Source of the DNA: Hermodice carunculata
Taxonomy: Eukaryota > Annelida > Polychaeta > Eunicida > Amphinomidae
Assembly (NCBI GenBank): GCA_964020975.1
Contig: OZ026618.1
Span: 34,502,849 to 34,566,848 of the forward strand
Direction: 5' to 3'
Length of the DNA stretch: 64,000 nt
In this document: one piece after another, positions 26,197 through 38,606 of the stretch
Numbering within the stretch: position 1 is the stretch's first letter
Layout of the letters: each line of letters opens with the position of its first letter
Made by a program: the position numbers and the translations under genes
Notes under the pieces: model-generated
What the model was told of the DNA's origin: nothing
Seen by the model: only the letters and a program-made list of their open reading frames with translations
Databases searched by the model: none

Positions 26197-28561
26197 GTGG
26201 TCTCTCTAGAATTAAATTGTTGTAAACTGTAGTCCACTTCTATGTTTCATAAGAGCCATTATTCGATATATTTTTAATTTGACATCTTATCATCTTCAGA
26301 TATTCAATTATATTAATAATGTGCTCGATGGATATTCAAGTCTTGCTGTTTTATCTGGTGATGTTCATGTTGATGGACTCTGCATGAGGTGGGCGGTTTT
26401 TACTTGGACTGATACTTGACAATGATATTGCCACGTAATGGTCTCTTACAACTAGTTGGTATTTCGGTCCCTTGAACACAGTTTGCTCAGTGAGTGACTG
26501 AGTATTGATTTTGACAAGAATATGGAACATTCTAAAACTTTACCAGCCTGAAAAGTATTTGCAAGTCTTTTTTATTTATGCCATTTGCCTAATGAGGGCC
26601 ATGGTAAAACTATCATTTGAAAATGTGTTTGTCCTTCAGTTCCTCTCTGCGTTGAACTGACCTCTGAAGCAGCAGTGTTTAAAACTGTGAAAGGGATTGG
26701 CCAGCTTCAGGGCAGCGACTTTGTCGACAATCTTACTTACAGCTATCTTTAATTTTCTTTCTTTTACTCCGTAACAAAAATACAAATGATCTGCCCTTAT
26801 ACATCTTTTCAGCTCTGCCACAAGGCATGGTGAAAGTCATCTATTTTGCATGATGATAATGCCATGGAACTTTTGTATATTTCCTTCTAAAAGTAGAGAG
26901 TAATCTGTGTTTTTTATTTAGAAAGTTGCCTTAAGCAGTTAAGTCAGAGCTGCAGCTTCACACCCTGTGGAAGCACAAAACGAAAGTTTCACGTAAGAGA
27001 GTATAGTGGTTCTTTGCCAAATGTTGCAAGACATTCAAATTCATTGATGTCATAGCTTATGCGCCTGGGTTAATTTCAAACCAAGCATTCATGTTCTCAT
27101 GACAGCTAGAAACGTCAATTGAACTTAAAAAATAATAATTTATTAATTGACTTAAACGATAAGACTTGAACTGAATTTAGTTTTTACCAGAATGCCTAAA
27201 ACTACAAAAGGCAAGAAAAGATCATTTAATGTGCTATAAATCAAAAGTAATTTTTACTTGTATATTCTTCTCAACTTTATGTCACCCGTATTGTAATGTT
27301 CTGTGCCATGCAAGCTGAGTCAGGTAATTACTGTTCATAAAAGGAATTGACATGTTGATGGGTCAAACCCCCTGTGTTTTACACATAAAATACAACACTC
27401 CATTTTATTCTGTAGTCTTAAGTAGATTTTGTGTGAGGTAGTATTTGGTAAGAGCACTCTGTGTTTTCAGGTCTACAATTTTCTGCGAAGACTGTTGTTT
27501 AAATACATTTAAAGCTGTAAGACTTTGTGAACTGATTCTTTGGCCATGACAGACCCAAAAGACTTACACAAAAAGGACTTTGTGTCATGTTTGTGCCCAA
27601 TAGATTAAAAAGAAGGAGGAAAGGAAAAACAAAAGCAAAGTAAAAAGAGCTTTATTTAAATAAGAGATATGCATATTAATTTCCTCCCACAACTGCATAC
27701 CTGATTGCCTAGTCTCGCTTGGTGACATATTGCGAGATACAGGTCGGAAGATGTGAGGACAAGCGGGATATTACTTATATTTTGGAAATAAAGTATACTT
27801 GTTAAAGGCACATAGAAATTGTTCTTTATATATGGTTCAGGAAGTACTATATGAATACCAGCTTGGCATTTGTGAACTGAAACTTCTCAAAAAATGCTTA
27901 TTTTGTGAGAAATGAACATATGGTCCTGTCTGTGACAGTGATCTGACCCGCACGTCCCCGTGATTGCCTTGGGTAAAAACCGTATTTTATGGCTTAAAGT
28001 TAATATGCATACGGCGTATTCCGATGATAAAACATACCATACGTTTGCATTAGCATGTATTGGTAATGAATTACCCAGTGCACCTGAATGTAAACGTCAG
28101 ACGTAGCAGTAATCTGATGGAAGGTTGCAAACTGTTCCCTTTGAAACTAGGTCATCTGTCTGCCAAGCATGCACAAACAAAGGATCAGTTGATACTTGTG
28201 ACATCTTCTGATTTGACAGAAAGGGGAGTTAGAGCGAGCAACACCCTTGCAAAACAGATTCTGTGTGGGTCTCCAAAAAGATGTACATACGTTCAAAGGA
28301 GAATCTTCTGTTCCAAACAATCTAACCCAGATCAGGATGCACTATTTCTTCAGTTCATGTTTTATGTTTACCTTGCATGAGACGTATTATTTACATTATT
28401 TGAATGTGAGGTTTGATTGTGGGTCACTTAAACCTTAGCTTCCCTTAAATATCCAAGTACCACGCCGGAAGTTGCTTATCAACGTTCACTGAAGGTGGCA
28501 AGTAGATATTTTGTGGATATATCTTTAGAGCCTAGTTGATTATGTATATATATATATGTAT

Positions 28562-28590
28562 AACTAAAAATGTATGCATGTGTATGTATG

Positions 28591-28678
<88 letters not shown>

Positions 28679-28703
28679 CATATACATACATTTTTAGTTT
28701 CTG
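28562..28703. repeat. TA array inside an inverted repeat
   Basis: The left flank ACTAAAAATGTATG, followed by GTATGTATGTATA, is mirrored on the right as TATACATAC and CATACATTTTTAGT around a long TA core. The whole forms an AT-rich near-palindrome. Confidence 0.8.
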
Positions 28704-29473
28704 ATCTTGCAGTTTGCATGACCCGTTTGCAAATAGTGTCCCTGCTGAGTGGTCTCTGTGTGAGTAAAATGGTCTTCATCTGCAAAGAAATGTGTCATGC
28801 AATCAAGTAAATGCCCGAAACAACCTAAGGTTGAAAACAATTTATCATCTTTTCTACCCCCTTAAGAAAGGGCAAGGTTTTTGAACTACTTCCAGACAAC
28901 GTATGGTTATTCCCATTTTCTTTGCCTTTTATGCACCTTCCAGCCTTGGTGACAAATTTTGGGCAAACACTGCATATTTTTAGTTCATTGGGTTATCTAA
29001 TGATGCGTCATATATTTAAGCGACCCTTATTTCAACATATTCTTATTTGAGACATTCAAGGTTAGGTAAGATTTATAATTGGAGTATCTTCGACTCGGGT
29101 CACTTGGTCAATAACTTTGTGAAAGGTGACTACCCTTTGTCTGTATTATTGCGCATTACGACATCATGAAGTAATTTAAAATGTGTCTGCTTTTTTTCCA
29201 ATACTCGATATATCACCCTACCAACAAACATAAAAACAACATAAAGAGTAAGAAAATTGTTTTGTTGAGAATGTCTTTATAGGGCTAGATTGTGGGTTGG
29301 TTTTGACAGGTATATATTAAATTCCTAAGCCTTGAAACAATGGCAAATTAAAATGGATTGCCCCAATGATAGCCAATTTGACAATTAGTAAAAGGGGCAT
29401 CTGTACTGTCAAGTTATATGTAAAAGTTCGATTTTTAAATTTCATTATGCACATTTTGACAATGTCGAATAAA

Positions 29474-29484
29474 TCTCTCTCTCT

Positions 29485-29524
<40 letters not shown>

Positions 29525-29531
29525 GTGTGTC

Positions 29532-29609
<78 letters not shown>
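29474..29609. repeat. (CT)n microsatellite
   Basis: About 135 bases of CT with a central TCTG block, ending about 170 bases before the LDLa 6 exon. Confidence 0.95.
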
Positions 29610-29614
<5 letters not shown>

Positions 29615-29776
29615 ACTTATGTATGCTACAAACGATATAAACCTAATGGAGGATCCTTTAATCCACATACTGCTCGTAGTCTCACCACATTTTTGCTATG
29701 CTTGTCCTGTGAAGAACTGCAAAATTTCCAAATTCTTGTTTTCGGTTTGCTCCTGACAAAACGTGTTGTTTTACAG

Positions 29777-29893
29777 CTAGTGCTATCTGTCCAAAGTCGT
29801 ACATCAAGTGCCCAGGAAGTTACTGCATACCTGTCAGTAAAATCTGTGATGGTACCTGGGATTGCCCAGTGAAGGAAGATGAATTTGGATGTG
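29777..29893 (+). CDS. exon: LDLa module 6
   Basis: Acceptor TTTTACAG ending at 29776, donor GTGAGT at 29894, phase 1-1, 39 codons. It shows SAICPKSYIKCPGSYC, SKICDGTWDC and VKEDEFGC: six Cys with an acidic cage. A second AG at 29779-29780 is out of phase. Confidence 0.9.
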
Positions 29894-30214
29894 GTGAGTC
29901 TACATATGTTCACTCCTCCGATATCAATAATAAGTTCACGACAATATCTCGGAAACATAAACATATTGGTGCTGGCACTGTAACATTAATTGATAGTACT
30001 ATTCTCAAAATATGTCTGTCTTATTCAGTCTCTTTGCTTCACAGCTTTGTTGTAATATCAGTCACTACTTTGCGTTTTGGTTCATCTTTCAGGAGGCAGT
30101 TGTACGGGTATGATTGTAGCTAGAATGATGGCCTTAGATCTGTAACAGCTTTGGTAAATGTGACACTTTAAGTTTTACTTTTTTTCCTCCAATTTGATAC
30201 ATTCTGTCCTACAG
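29894..30214 (+). other. short intron before the LRR-7TM exon
   Basis: 320 bases, no repeat. A strong TTTTTTCCTCC tract lies near 30179 and the acceptor is TCCTACAG. Confidence 0.7.
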
Positions 30215-31768
30215 ATAAATACAAGTGTGAGGGCATGTACAGATGTAAGAGACACAAGAACTGCATTTTCTTGGGGCAAGTGTGTGATGGATTTATAGAC
30301 TGCGCACATGGAGATGATGAAGAGCTCTGTAGTATCACATGTCCTGGAGAATGTTCCTGTCAAAGAACTGATTTCAACTGCAGTTATATCGCTTCGCAAA
30401 ATATATCATCAATGCTCGTAAGATTGGGTGCAGATGCCAGAAGAATTGTTTCGATTTACGGTAATATTACAGAGCTGGAATACATGTGGGAATATCCTTA
30501 TTTGTTTCAATTGAAATTGTCACATAACAAAATAACCAAAGTCCAACCTGGAATATTCACGTACGCAGTGAATCTCCGTAAACTTGACCTTAGTTATAAT
30601 TGTCTTTGGAAAATACAAACAGGAACATTTATTGGTCTAAGTCGACTTGATACGTTTAACATTGACGAAAACCCATTACTAGCAGTGATAGAAGATGGAG
30701 CTTTCAATGGAATTACGTCATTGCATAATTTAGAGCTTAATCACCACACCTTAGGAAAATTACTGTCCAAACAGTTTCTTGGTTTAGCATCTTTAAAGAG
30801 GCTATACCTAAAACGGAACAAAATACATACCATAGAGGCTGGAGCATTCGACGGCTTATTACTGTTGGAGGAGTTGGATATATCTGGCAATGACATCATT
30901 CGTTTCGACAAATTCATGTTCTCTGAGCTCACTAATTTGAAGACATTGATCAGCTCTGATTATAAGTTTTGTTGTGTAGTACCACATGTGCTGAAGAAAT
31001 GTCTACCAAAGGCCGATGTATTCTCAAGTTGTTCTGATCTTATGGCCAGTGAAACCTTGCGTATTTTACTCTGGATCATGGGAGTTCTGTCTCTCAGCGG
31101 AAATGCGCTCGTAATTCTCTTCAGAACCAAGTCTAAAGGACAGAATCAAATTCATTCATTCTTGATTTCTAACCTAGGTGCAGCCGATATGCTAATGAGT
31201 GTTTATATTTTGACAATAGCTATCGCTGATCTTACATATAGAGGGCGTTATATTGAACAAGACAAGAAATGGCGCTCATCTTCATTTTGCAGTCTAGCGG
31301 GAATAGCAGCATCAACCTCAGCTATTGGATCACTGCTTATGCTTTTAACCATTAGCTTGAATATATTTAATGTCATAGTATTTCCATTTAGTAGCTTCAG
31401 GTTACAAAAGAAAGGAGCTGTGGTTGTGGTAGTTGTCGTATGGCTTCTAGCTATCATAGTTGCTATGTTCCCTATTATATATCATCCTTATTTTATTGGG
31501 AAATATTTTGGCCGTTCCACCGTCTGCCTACCTATTCACATTACATCAGAGAAATACACAGGCTGGGTGTATTCTTTTGTGTCTTTATCCGTAATTCCTG
31601 TATTTGCTACCCTGGCGTTACTTATATCTTACATATGGATGTACATATCTATTCAAAACACTACTGCCTCCGTAGGCAAGAAGAAATCACACAATATCCG
31701 CATATTTCGTCAAATGGTTCTAATTATTCTGACTGATCTTTCTTGCTGGATGCCAGTAAGCATTCTTG
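30215..31768 (+). CDS. exon: LDLa 7, leucine-rich repeats, hinge and TM1-TM6 of a GRL101/relaxin-receptor-like 7TM receptor
   Basis: Acceptor ACAG ending at 30214, donor GTAAGT at 31769, phase 1-1, 518 codons without interruption. Residues about 1-45: LDLa (CDGFIDC, GDDEELC). About 46-70: LRR N-cap (CPGECSC). About 90-245: about six LRRs with LxxLxLxxN cores (LKLSHNKI, LDLSYNCL, LYLKRNKI, LDISGNDI). Hinge: YKFCC, KKC, DVFSSCSDLM, as in LGR/RXFP receptors. TM1 has SGNALVIL, TM2 LGAADMLM, TM4 VWLLAI, TM5 VIPVF and TM6 CWMP. At the end of TM3 the expected DRY reads NIF (SLNIFNVIVFPF). Rhodopsin-type receptor of the plasma membrane; the ligand cannot be inferred. TM7 is on the next exon. Confidence 0.96.
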
Positions 31769-32986
31769 GTAAGTGCAAATGAATATAATGATTTTAGTAG
31801 TCGACAAAGAAGTTCTCCAGCGATTATATTGACAGAAGTAATCTTTTCTAAAGCAATTTATGTTCATAAAAATAAGGAGTGTCATTTTTTTTTCTTTCAG
31901 AGCAATAAATGCAATCTTTTGACACAGTCAACCATCATGCAAAACATAGTGTATTAATGTTAAATAAGGTACATGTTAGTCTTTGTGATACTTGTTATCT
32001 ACAATGCCACTCTACAGTGTTGCGTCCCTGCCCCATCATGGAGTCCAAGTTATGCCTAGGTATCTTTAACACTGCCTGTGGTGTCATTAACGTTTATTTA
32101 GTCATATTGATGGTCCGTTTGCTTCCTTTTCTTATTAACAGAGTGCATGATTCTCGAATTCGGGCAATCTAGATTACAATACATAATTTGATTTGCACAG
32201 CAAGCACTGTTGCTGTTACAGGCAGTGTGAGGATCGAGGAAACAACTTAAATGAGAATTGTGTCCGCATTTTTGGAGTGACTTACTGGGAGTTGCATGGA
32301 AACCTAGGCGCTATTTCAGTGTATTGTTGTAGCCGCATATAATGGTATAATAAAGATCATCATCTCTCATTTAATCTCCATAGATACAAGTCTATAACAA
32401 AATTAAAACAGGTGTGGCTAAACACCTCCACTGTAAAACGATTATAGTTCTTAATATTTACATTATCTTTCACACGTTGCAATAATACAACCAGTAAAAG
32501 TAAATCACAAGGAGTCCTACCAGTCTAAAATGCTAGGCTGAATCAAAGTTACCCCAATAGAGAAGAAAGCATTGTCTTCTCTGTACATTGCTGGAAACTG
32601 AATCGTTTTGCCTGAAGACAAGTCTACTCTGCGGCTGCTTAGCCTGTCTCTGTATGCGATAAATCAATTATGAGAGCATTGAAGGATGCATATTCCTACT
32701 CCATAGGATTCGCTCACGGTTATTTCCGATGAAGTCTTATATTTCTATGCCAGAATCCGTGTAAAATGTAGACCGAAACTTCGCAAAATTGTCTATCAAA
32801 CATTGATTATGTTTTCGTTTGCTGTTGCTACATGATTTTCAGTCAATTCACCATGACTTGATGAATGAAAACAATTCTAATTGTTTTGCCATCTTGGAGT
32901 AAAACTTTCCTCCTTATAAAAAGCTGCATGTCTAAATATCCCCTCATATTAAGGTTCCCTTAACTTTATGACTCATTACATGTCAA

Positions 32987-33075
<89 letters not shown>

Positions 33076-33089
33076 TAATAATAATAATA
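32987..33089. repeat. (AAT)n microsatellite
   Basis: About 100 bases of AAT with a single A insertion. Confidence 0.95.
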
Positions 33090-33390
33090 TCTGTATATTT
33101 AAGCAGAAATTAAACTTTTTATGAGAATCACAATGTACTTTTTACTTGTCATAGTGCAACATAGTTATGTCTCTAGCACAACAATTCAGAGAAAAACATT
33201 ATATGTGGAAAAACCAATCCACCTTGTGTCACTGTTTGCAACCGTGAACAAACGAACATAGCAGAATCCACATCCTAAGTTGTGTGCTATTAAAATGTTT
33301 TCCTTATTTCATCATATTTTAATTGGGTTCTCAATATACTGCTCCCTGTGGCCAAATAATACCGGCACTTTTTGCATTTTTAATCAAAAT

Positions 33391-33408
33391 GTAGTAGTAG
33401 TAGTAGTG

Positions 33409-33504
<96 letters not shown>
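33391..33504. repeat. (GTA)n array, probable LINE 3' tail
   Basis: About 114 bases of GTA directly abutting the 3' end of the minus-strand LINE. On the element's strand this is (TAC)n, consistent with the simple-repeat tails of CR1/L2-group elements. Confidence 0.85.
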
Positions 33505-36500
33505 TACTTCATTTATTTCAAGAAGACTGGACGAATAGCCTGTTGGCTTATGTTAGGTACTCCCCTCATGTGCATACAAAAACATAACACTTATTTTATC
33601 ACACATAACTGCACTCGGAAAAAATAAAATTAAAGACAGACACATAGATAGTAATATAAATAACACGTGACAGTGAATAAACATCCCATTTTGTGCTAAC
33701 ACAAGGCCCACAAGCCGATCATCACAGTTCTCCTTCTGTATCTCCTAATAATTGTTTAGACAATCTTTTCCTTAGCTCAGTAAAATGTTTCAATTAGTTT
33801 CAAATGAAAGTTTATCATTCCCACAGAGGAAAATATGTATTATATTCAGAATTTGCTAAGTTATCAAAGAGTATCCCAGGTTGAGCGGCCTGTAGAATTC
33901 CAGAAATGCTTGCCAAGAAATCATCTCTAGGAAGTGAGAATGAGGGACACTGCATAAGAAAATGAAAACGTGGTTTCAGATTGATACCCACATTGGCATG
34001 CCTGAGGGTTCATCAACTGCTATGTATACGAATGGTCATTTGGGGTGCTAAAGTCAACTTCTAAGTGGTTCAATATCACAATTAGCTTGCGGGGCCCATA
34101 ACAGTGGTAATTCAGTCTTGCAGGGAATGTCAGTTGTTTAATGTATAATTTAAAAACATTAATAGAGTTTACATCCCGAACAGTTTGGGGCACTGAGTTT
34201 CAAAGCTAAGTAGTTGATGGAACAAAACTTTCAGCGAAACCATCAATGCAAGCATGTACGAAAATGAAGTTGAGATAAACCATTAACCATTTGAAATAAT
34301 GTACCAACTAGGAGCATTTTCGTTTTACTGCAAGACTCGGCTACCACAAACACTTTTAAACCTTATTTTTACCAAATGTTTTCATAGCACCCGTCACAAA
34401 CAATGCTGCCCTGTTTTATGCTGATTCTAACATAGCACGACACCGTTGTCTAGAATTATCAATGAATTGAGAAGTAATCTCAAGTATGCATCTCACACAT
34501 GTAACATAGATACACTCGAGAGCGGACCAAGTTAACTTTACGCACATTGTCTTAGTTCGCCGAGTTGAGTCGCTGCTTTGTCACAGACCAAACGTGTATA
34601 TGAGAGTCCCCAGATAAATTGCGTGTCATAATTAAGCCCAAATGTTTGTGTTCCTGCATCCGTTGGACTTTTTTGCCCATAAACTGTAACTGATAATGGT
34701 TTACTTTTTCAAATGACCAGTTCTTCTGTGTTTAAAGGATCAAAATTCACTTTCCGCTTATCTCCCATTCCTGAAGCAATAATAAACGCTCATTTATATG
34801 TATCATCGTTTGTTTGGTGAATCCACAATATCAAGTAGAGAAGTTTCCTCAGTGAAAATAAAGACTTTACATGATAAATCATCTTTAACATCATTTATAA
34901 ACACTATGAAGAGCAAAAGACCAATAGCGCTGCCTTGGGGCACACCAGTTTCAATTGTTTTACATTCAGAAAATTGTCCACCCAAAGCAACGTTTTGTTT
35001 TTTATTATTTAGGGAAAACTTAATCCAAGACAAGATTGGATCACATACACCAAGTTGACTTAGTTTAACTAGGAGACTTCTATGGCAGACCCCGTCGAAC
35101 ACTTTAGATACGTCCAAGAACAACCATTTTGACATCTTTACCTTCGTCCACCGCATAACTTATTGTATGAACAATGATTATCAACTGATTAACAATTCTG
35201 TCCAGTTTCTCAAATCCTGAATGACATTCAGTGAGCAAATTATTTGACGTTAAGAATTCATGCATTTTTTTTAAACACAGCAATTTCAAACACTTTGGAA
35301 GATGAGCAAAAATGTGAAACTGGTCTATACTTTTTGGCCAGGTAATCCTCGTCCTTTTTGTGTAGCCATGTTTCATTGGTTTCCTTCCAACTCGAAGGAA
35401 AATTTGCTTCTTTAAGCAAAGATTAAATAATTTCGTGAAGGCACTAGCAACGTATGGAGCAGATTTTCAATACTTCATGTGGAATATTATCTGTTCCACA
35501 CGTTTTAGAAACTGTAAGCTTGTTCAAAATACTTTGTGGTTCAATTTTAGAGATAATGAGATTACGTTGTTTTTCATTAGTTTTGTGAGAAATGATAGAA
35601 GTAGGCTTTTGTTCATCATCCTTGAGCCACTGTGCAGCAAAACAGTTATTTAGCACATTAGCCTTGTCTGTGGGGTCAAAAAGTATTGTACCACCCTCAA
35701 TCAACGGTGGAATTGGTTTACTGCAACTCCATCTACATGCACTTTTTATGGTCAACCACCATTTCTTTCTCCAATGTTTCGTAGTTAATTTCTTTCTTTA
35801 TATCATCCATTGCTGGTGCCTTTTCAGTCCTTTTGTAAGTACGATTTTTAACCTGAATGGAATGCCTCAAAGAGCTAGTCTTGAAAAGCTTGTCCTTTAG
35901 ACGTATGGTAACGTCTGCATGAGGTATGAATTCTTCAGTAACTTTTTTTAAAACTAAAGTAATATGTGTGCATATGTCATCAACATTATCATCGAAAAAT
36001 AAGGCATCACACAATGTGGAGGTTAGAATTTTTTTCTTGTCAGTTTTTCAACAATTTCATATAGTCTTTTTACAAACATTGTTTTTCCCATATTTAAGCT
36101 CATACATATTAATAAAGATTCATGGTCACAAGTTGATATAGAAGCAAGATGGGAAAGCTGACTATGAAAAGTATCATTCATAATAAACACCAAGTCAAGA
36201 ACTGAGTTGCCTCTTGTGGACTCAGTTACCAATTGACTTAAGTTAAGCCTGAGACAGGTGCTCAAGAATCCCCATTCAAATACAGTGTTACAGTTTTTGG
36301 GACCATGGAAATACCCGGTAAATTAAAGTCTGTTACTATAAATGCATTAGGTGATTTAAAATTCACCATGCCAATTTGCTCTTGAAAAGCATTTAGAAAT
36401 CTTCTGAATGCAGCCAGATCTGGACCAGTGACCTGAAAAAGGTTGCTACAAATGTTTTATGTTTTTTAACATTTACTGGATCCATATCGATTCAGAGTAA

Positions 36501-36570
36501 GGGTTATGTTAATCATTTCTAAGGTTTACACTTGAAAGTCTCTGGTATATAGCCTGACACCCCCTCCATG
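33505..36570 (-). mobile_element. decayed jockey/CR1-group LINE
   Basis: Read right to left. Endonuclease remnants: TDFNLPGISM near 36.34 kb, QLVTESTRGNSVLDLVF and TCDHESL in 36023-36265. Then the linker region (35444-36014), reverse transcriptase (34803-35376: LDVSKVFDGVCH, GVPQGSAIGLLLFIVFINDV) and the C-terminal Cys/His tail (HFLMQCPSFSLPRDDF near 33.95 kb). The catalytic FADD box reads FTEE, and frames change several times between segments, so it is inactive. It ends at a GTA array. The 5' end is uncertain; family beyond the jockey/CR1 group is not resolved. Confidence 0.85.
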
Positions 36571-38587
36571 TCACACTCAGGGCAATGAAGTGAAAGACGG
36601 GCATTCGAATAGGCATATTTGGGTGGTATGCTGGAAAACTATGGTAAAGAATCTATAGTTGATGAAACTTTGCTTGTTGATAGATCTTCCAGTAGAAAAA
36701 AGTTAAGACATGTTGAGTGACCTTGTGAGTCACTTAAGTGATCTGGATAGATCGTTTTTGACCTTTTTCGTTTTTGTGTCGCATTTATAACAAGAAATTA
36801 CAAAAAAACAAAGAGAACAAGTTGTGTGAAATTTTACGGAGAACATTTTGAAAGAAATATTTTTCGAAATTAGCCCCAAAAGGCTAAACATTGTACAAGG
36901 GGTATTTTGCAATTGTTTATTCTATTTTATATAACAGGCATACATCTTTACATAAAATATAAAAAAACAAAGATTACGCTCATTAAGTATATAATTTCTC
37001 AGAAAAAAAGATCATCCAAAAATCTTATGTTTGAAGAAATTTCGTCCATTTGAATGTGGCGGTCACCTTGGATTGGAAAATCAAAAAAGAGGCTTTGATT
37101 TCAAATTGATACAATGCCATTAAGATTAAGGTAGCGGCCACATTTCGACTACAGCGGCAATATAGTGACTCATCATAATATGACTTTCTTCCATTTTCAT
37201 GAAGTCCATTATCTAAACTTTGTGCTCACCAAAAATGACTTTAAAAATAAATATTTATATGAAAAAAATGAAGAAAAACATCACCAACTTCGGTCCGTCA
37301 ATTACACGTGCTTGGTCTGTTTGTTGAATTATGTTAATTGATCGCCAAGTTTAGATAGTACTCGGCCGCCGCCTATGGCCCTGACAAGGCGGAAATGCGG
37401 TGGACTGTGACTAATGAGACAATGGGGCATCTCTTGAATGAATTGACACCGCCACATGATATAAAGACGAAAAGATGTTACTTCTACCCCTCCTATATCG
37501 ACCGGGAAATTTTCTGTTCTTTTATGTTTATCATATGGCCTATGACTGAAATAAAATAACTCTTCACGACCCATTTTGACGATCGCCCTTTGTCAAAATG
37601 GCGGCTCGATCGAGGGGCATGGAAGATTACAGCAAAGGCGGCCGAACAAAGGATTGCCCGAAAATCATCATTCATCATGCAATAATAATACTACAAGTAT
37701 TAAAATGATAAAAGCTTGCTGATGTTCTTATCAGTTTGTTACGTGATGAGTAAACACAATTGGTGATCAGTGAATTTCAGTAAATGCAATGCTGCACGCA
37801 AGTTCCTGTAATGACATATCCTTTGATCTCAGGCGGCACTTCGTTGTCTGCGTGGTTCGTGTGCTGACTACATTCCAAGAAAACATTGCAGTGGTGGTCT
37901 AAATCTTACAATGGACACTTGTCGCAAATTATGTTGAAACTAATGTTTTCCCGGCACTTGTGAGACATTTCTTTGAAACTTTTCACTGGGGTAGGGTCTG
38001 CGTGTTCAGCAATAACACGACTCTACCCTCAGCAGCAACCTCATAGGTGCATTAGACAGTGTAATAAAACAGTACAGGCATTGATCTTACTTGTTCGTTT
38101 CATATACTGTACACAGAAACCCTATAGTCCCTAGTCACTGCTTTCAGACTTAGAATGTCAAGTAGGAAAGAATTATGCCAACAGCAAAGAGAAAATCAAA
38201 CGCAGGACGACGCCAGCGTCAGATTGCCGAGAGTGTAACAGTAACGGAGAGAGAGCTTGTGAACCAGATAACACAACTTGGCAAAGCTTTATCCTTTGTC
38301 TCCTTTTCAAGTATTTTTTTATAACTGAATATTATCACTATGCTTTAAGCCTATAGATGCCGGCCAACCATTTAAATTATTATTTATTGCTTGGACATTT
38401 TAATAAACCCAAATAAAACGTAGGTTTGGGGGGGTATTAATTAAGTGAGCAATAAGAACGTGTAATTTCCCAAAATCAGACGTATCCAAAATCTTGCATT
38501 GGCTGGCTATTATGCTGACATTTATCAATATTGACAATGCTGTGTTGAAGTGCTTAGCTGCAAAATTGCAAAAACAACAAACAGCAT

Positions 38588-38606
38588 CCCCCCCCCCCCC
38601 CCCCCC
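38588..38606. repeat. poly(C) tract
   Basis: Run of 19 C within the TM6-TM7 intron. Confidence 0.9.

Larger units (their letters stand above)
22979..29776 (+). other. large intron with two foldbacks and CT array
   Basis: 6.8 kb without a confident exon. It holds a poly(C)/CCCA patch at 23743-23780, the hairpin at 24128-24241, a T-rich stretch at 26137-26196, the TA palindrome at 28562-28703 and the CT array at 29474-29609. Undetected divergent LDLa exons cannot be excluded. Confidence 0.5.

Noticed and set aside
29435-29668. Arg/Glu repeat protein (also 59.2, 59.9 and 61.7 kb)
   Set aside because: Minus-strand translation of CT arrays.
37598-37708. Short frame MAARSRGMEDYSK in CAAAATGGCGG context
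   Set aside because: 36 residues, no splice donor or domain. The ATGGCGG motif may be a regulatory or repeat sequence; similar motifs occur near 39.08 and 39.94 kb.
38175-38324. 49-residue basic frame (MPTAKRKSNAGRRQRQ)
   Set aside because: Looks coding-like in composition, but no domain, no clear donor and no partner exon.
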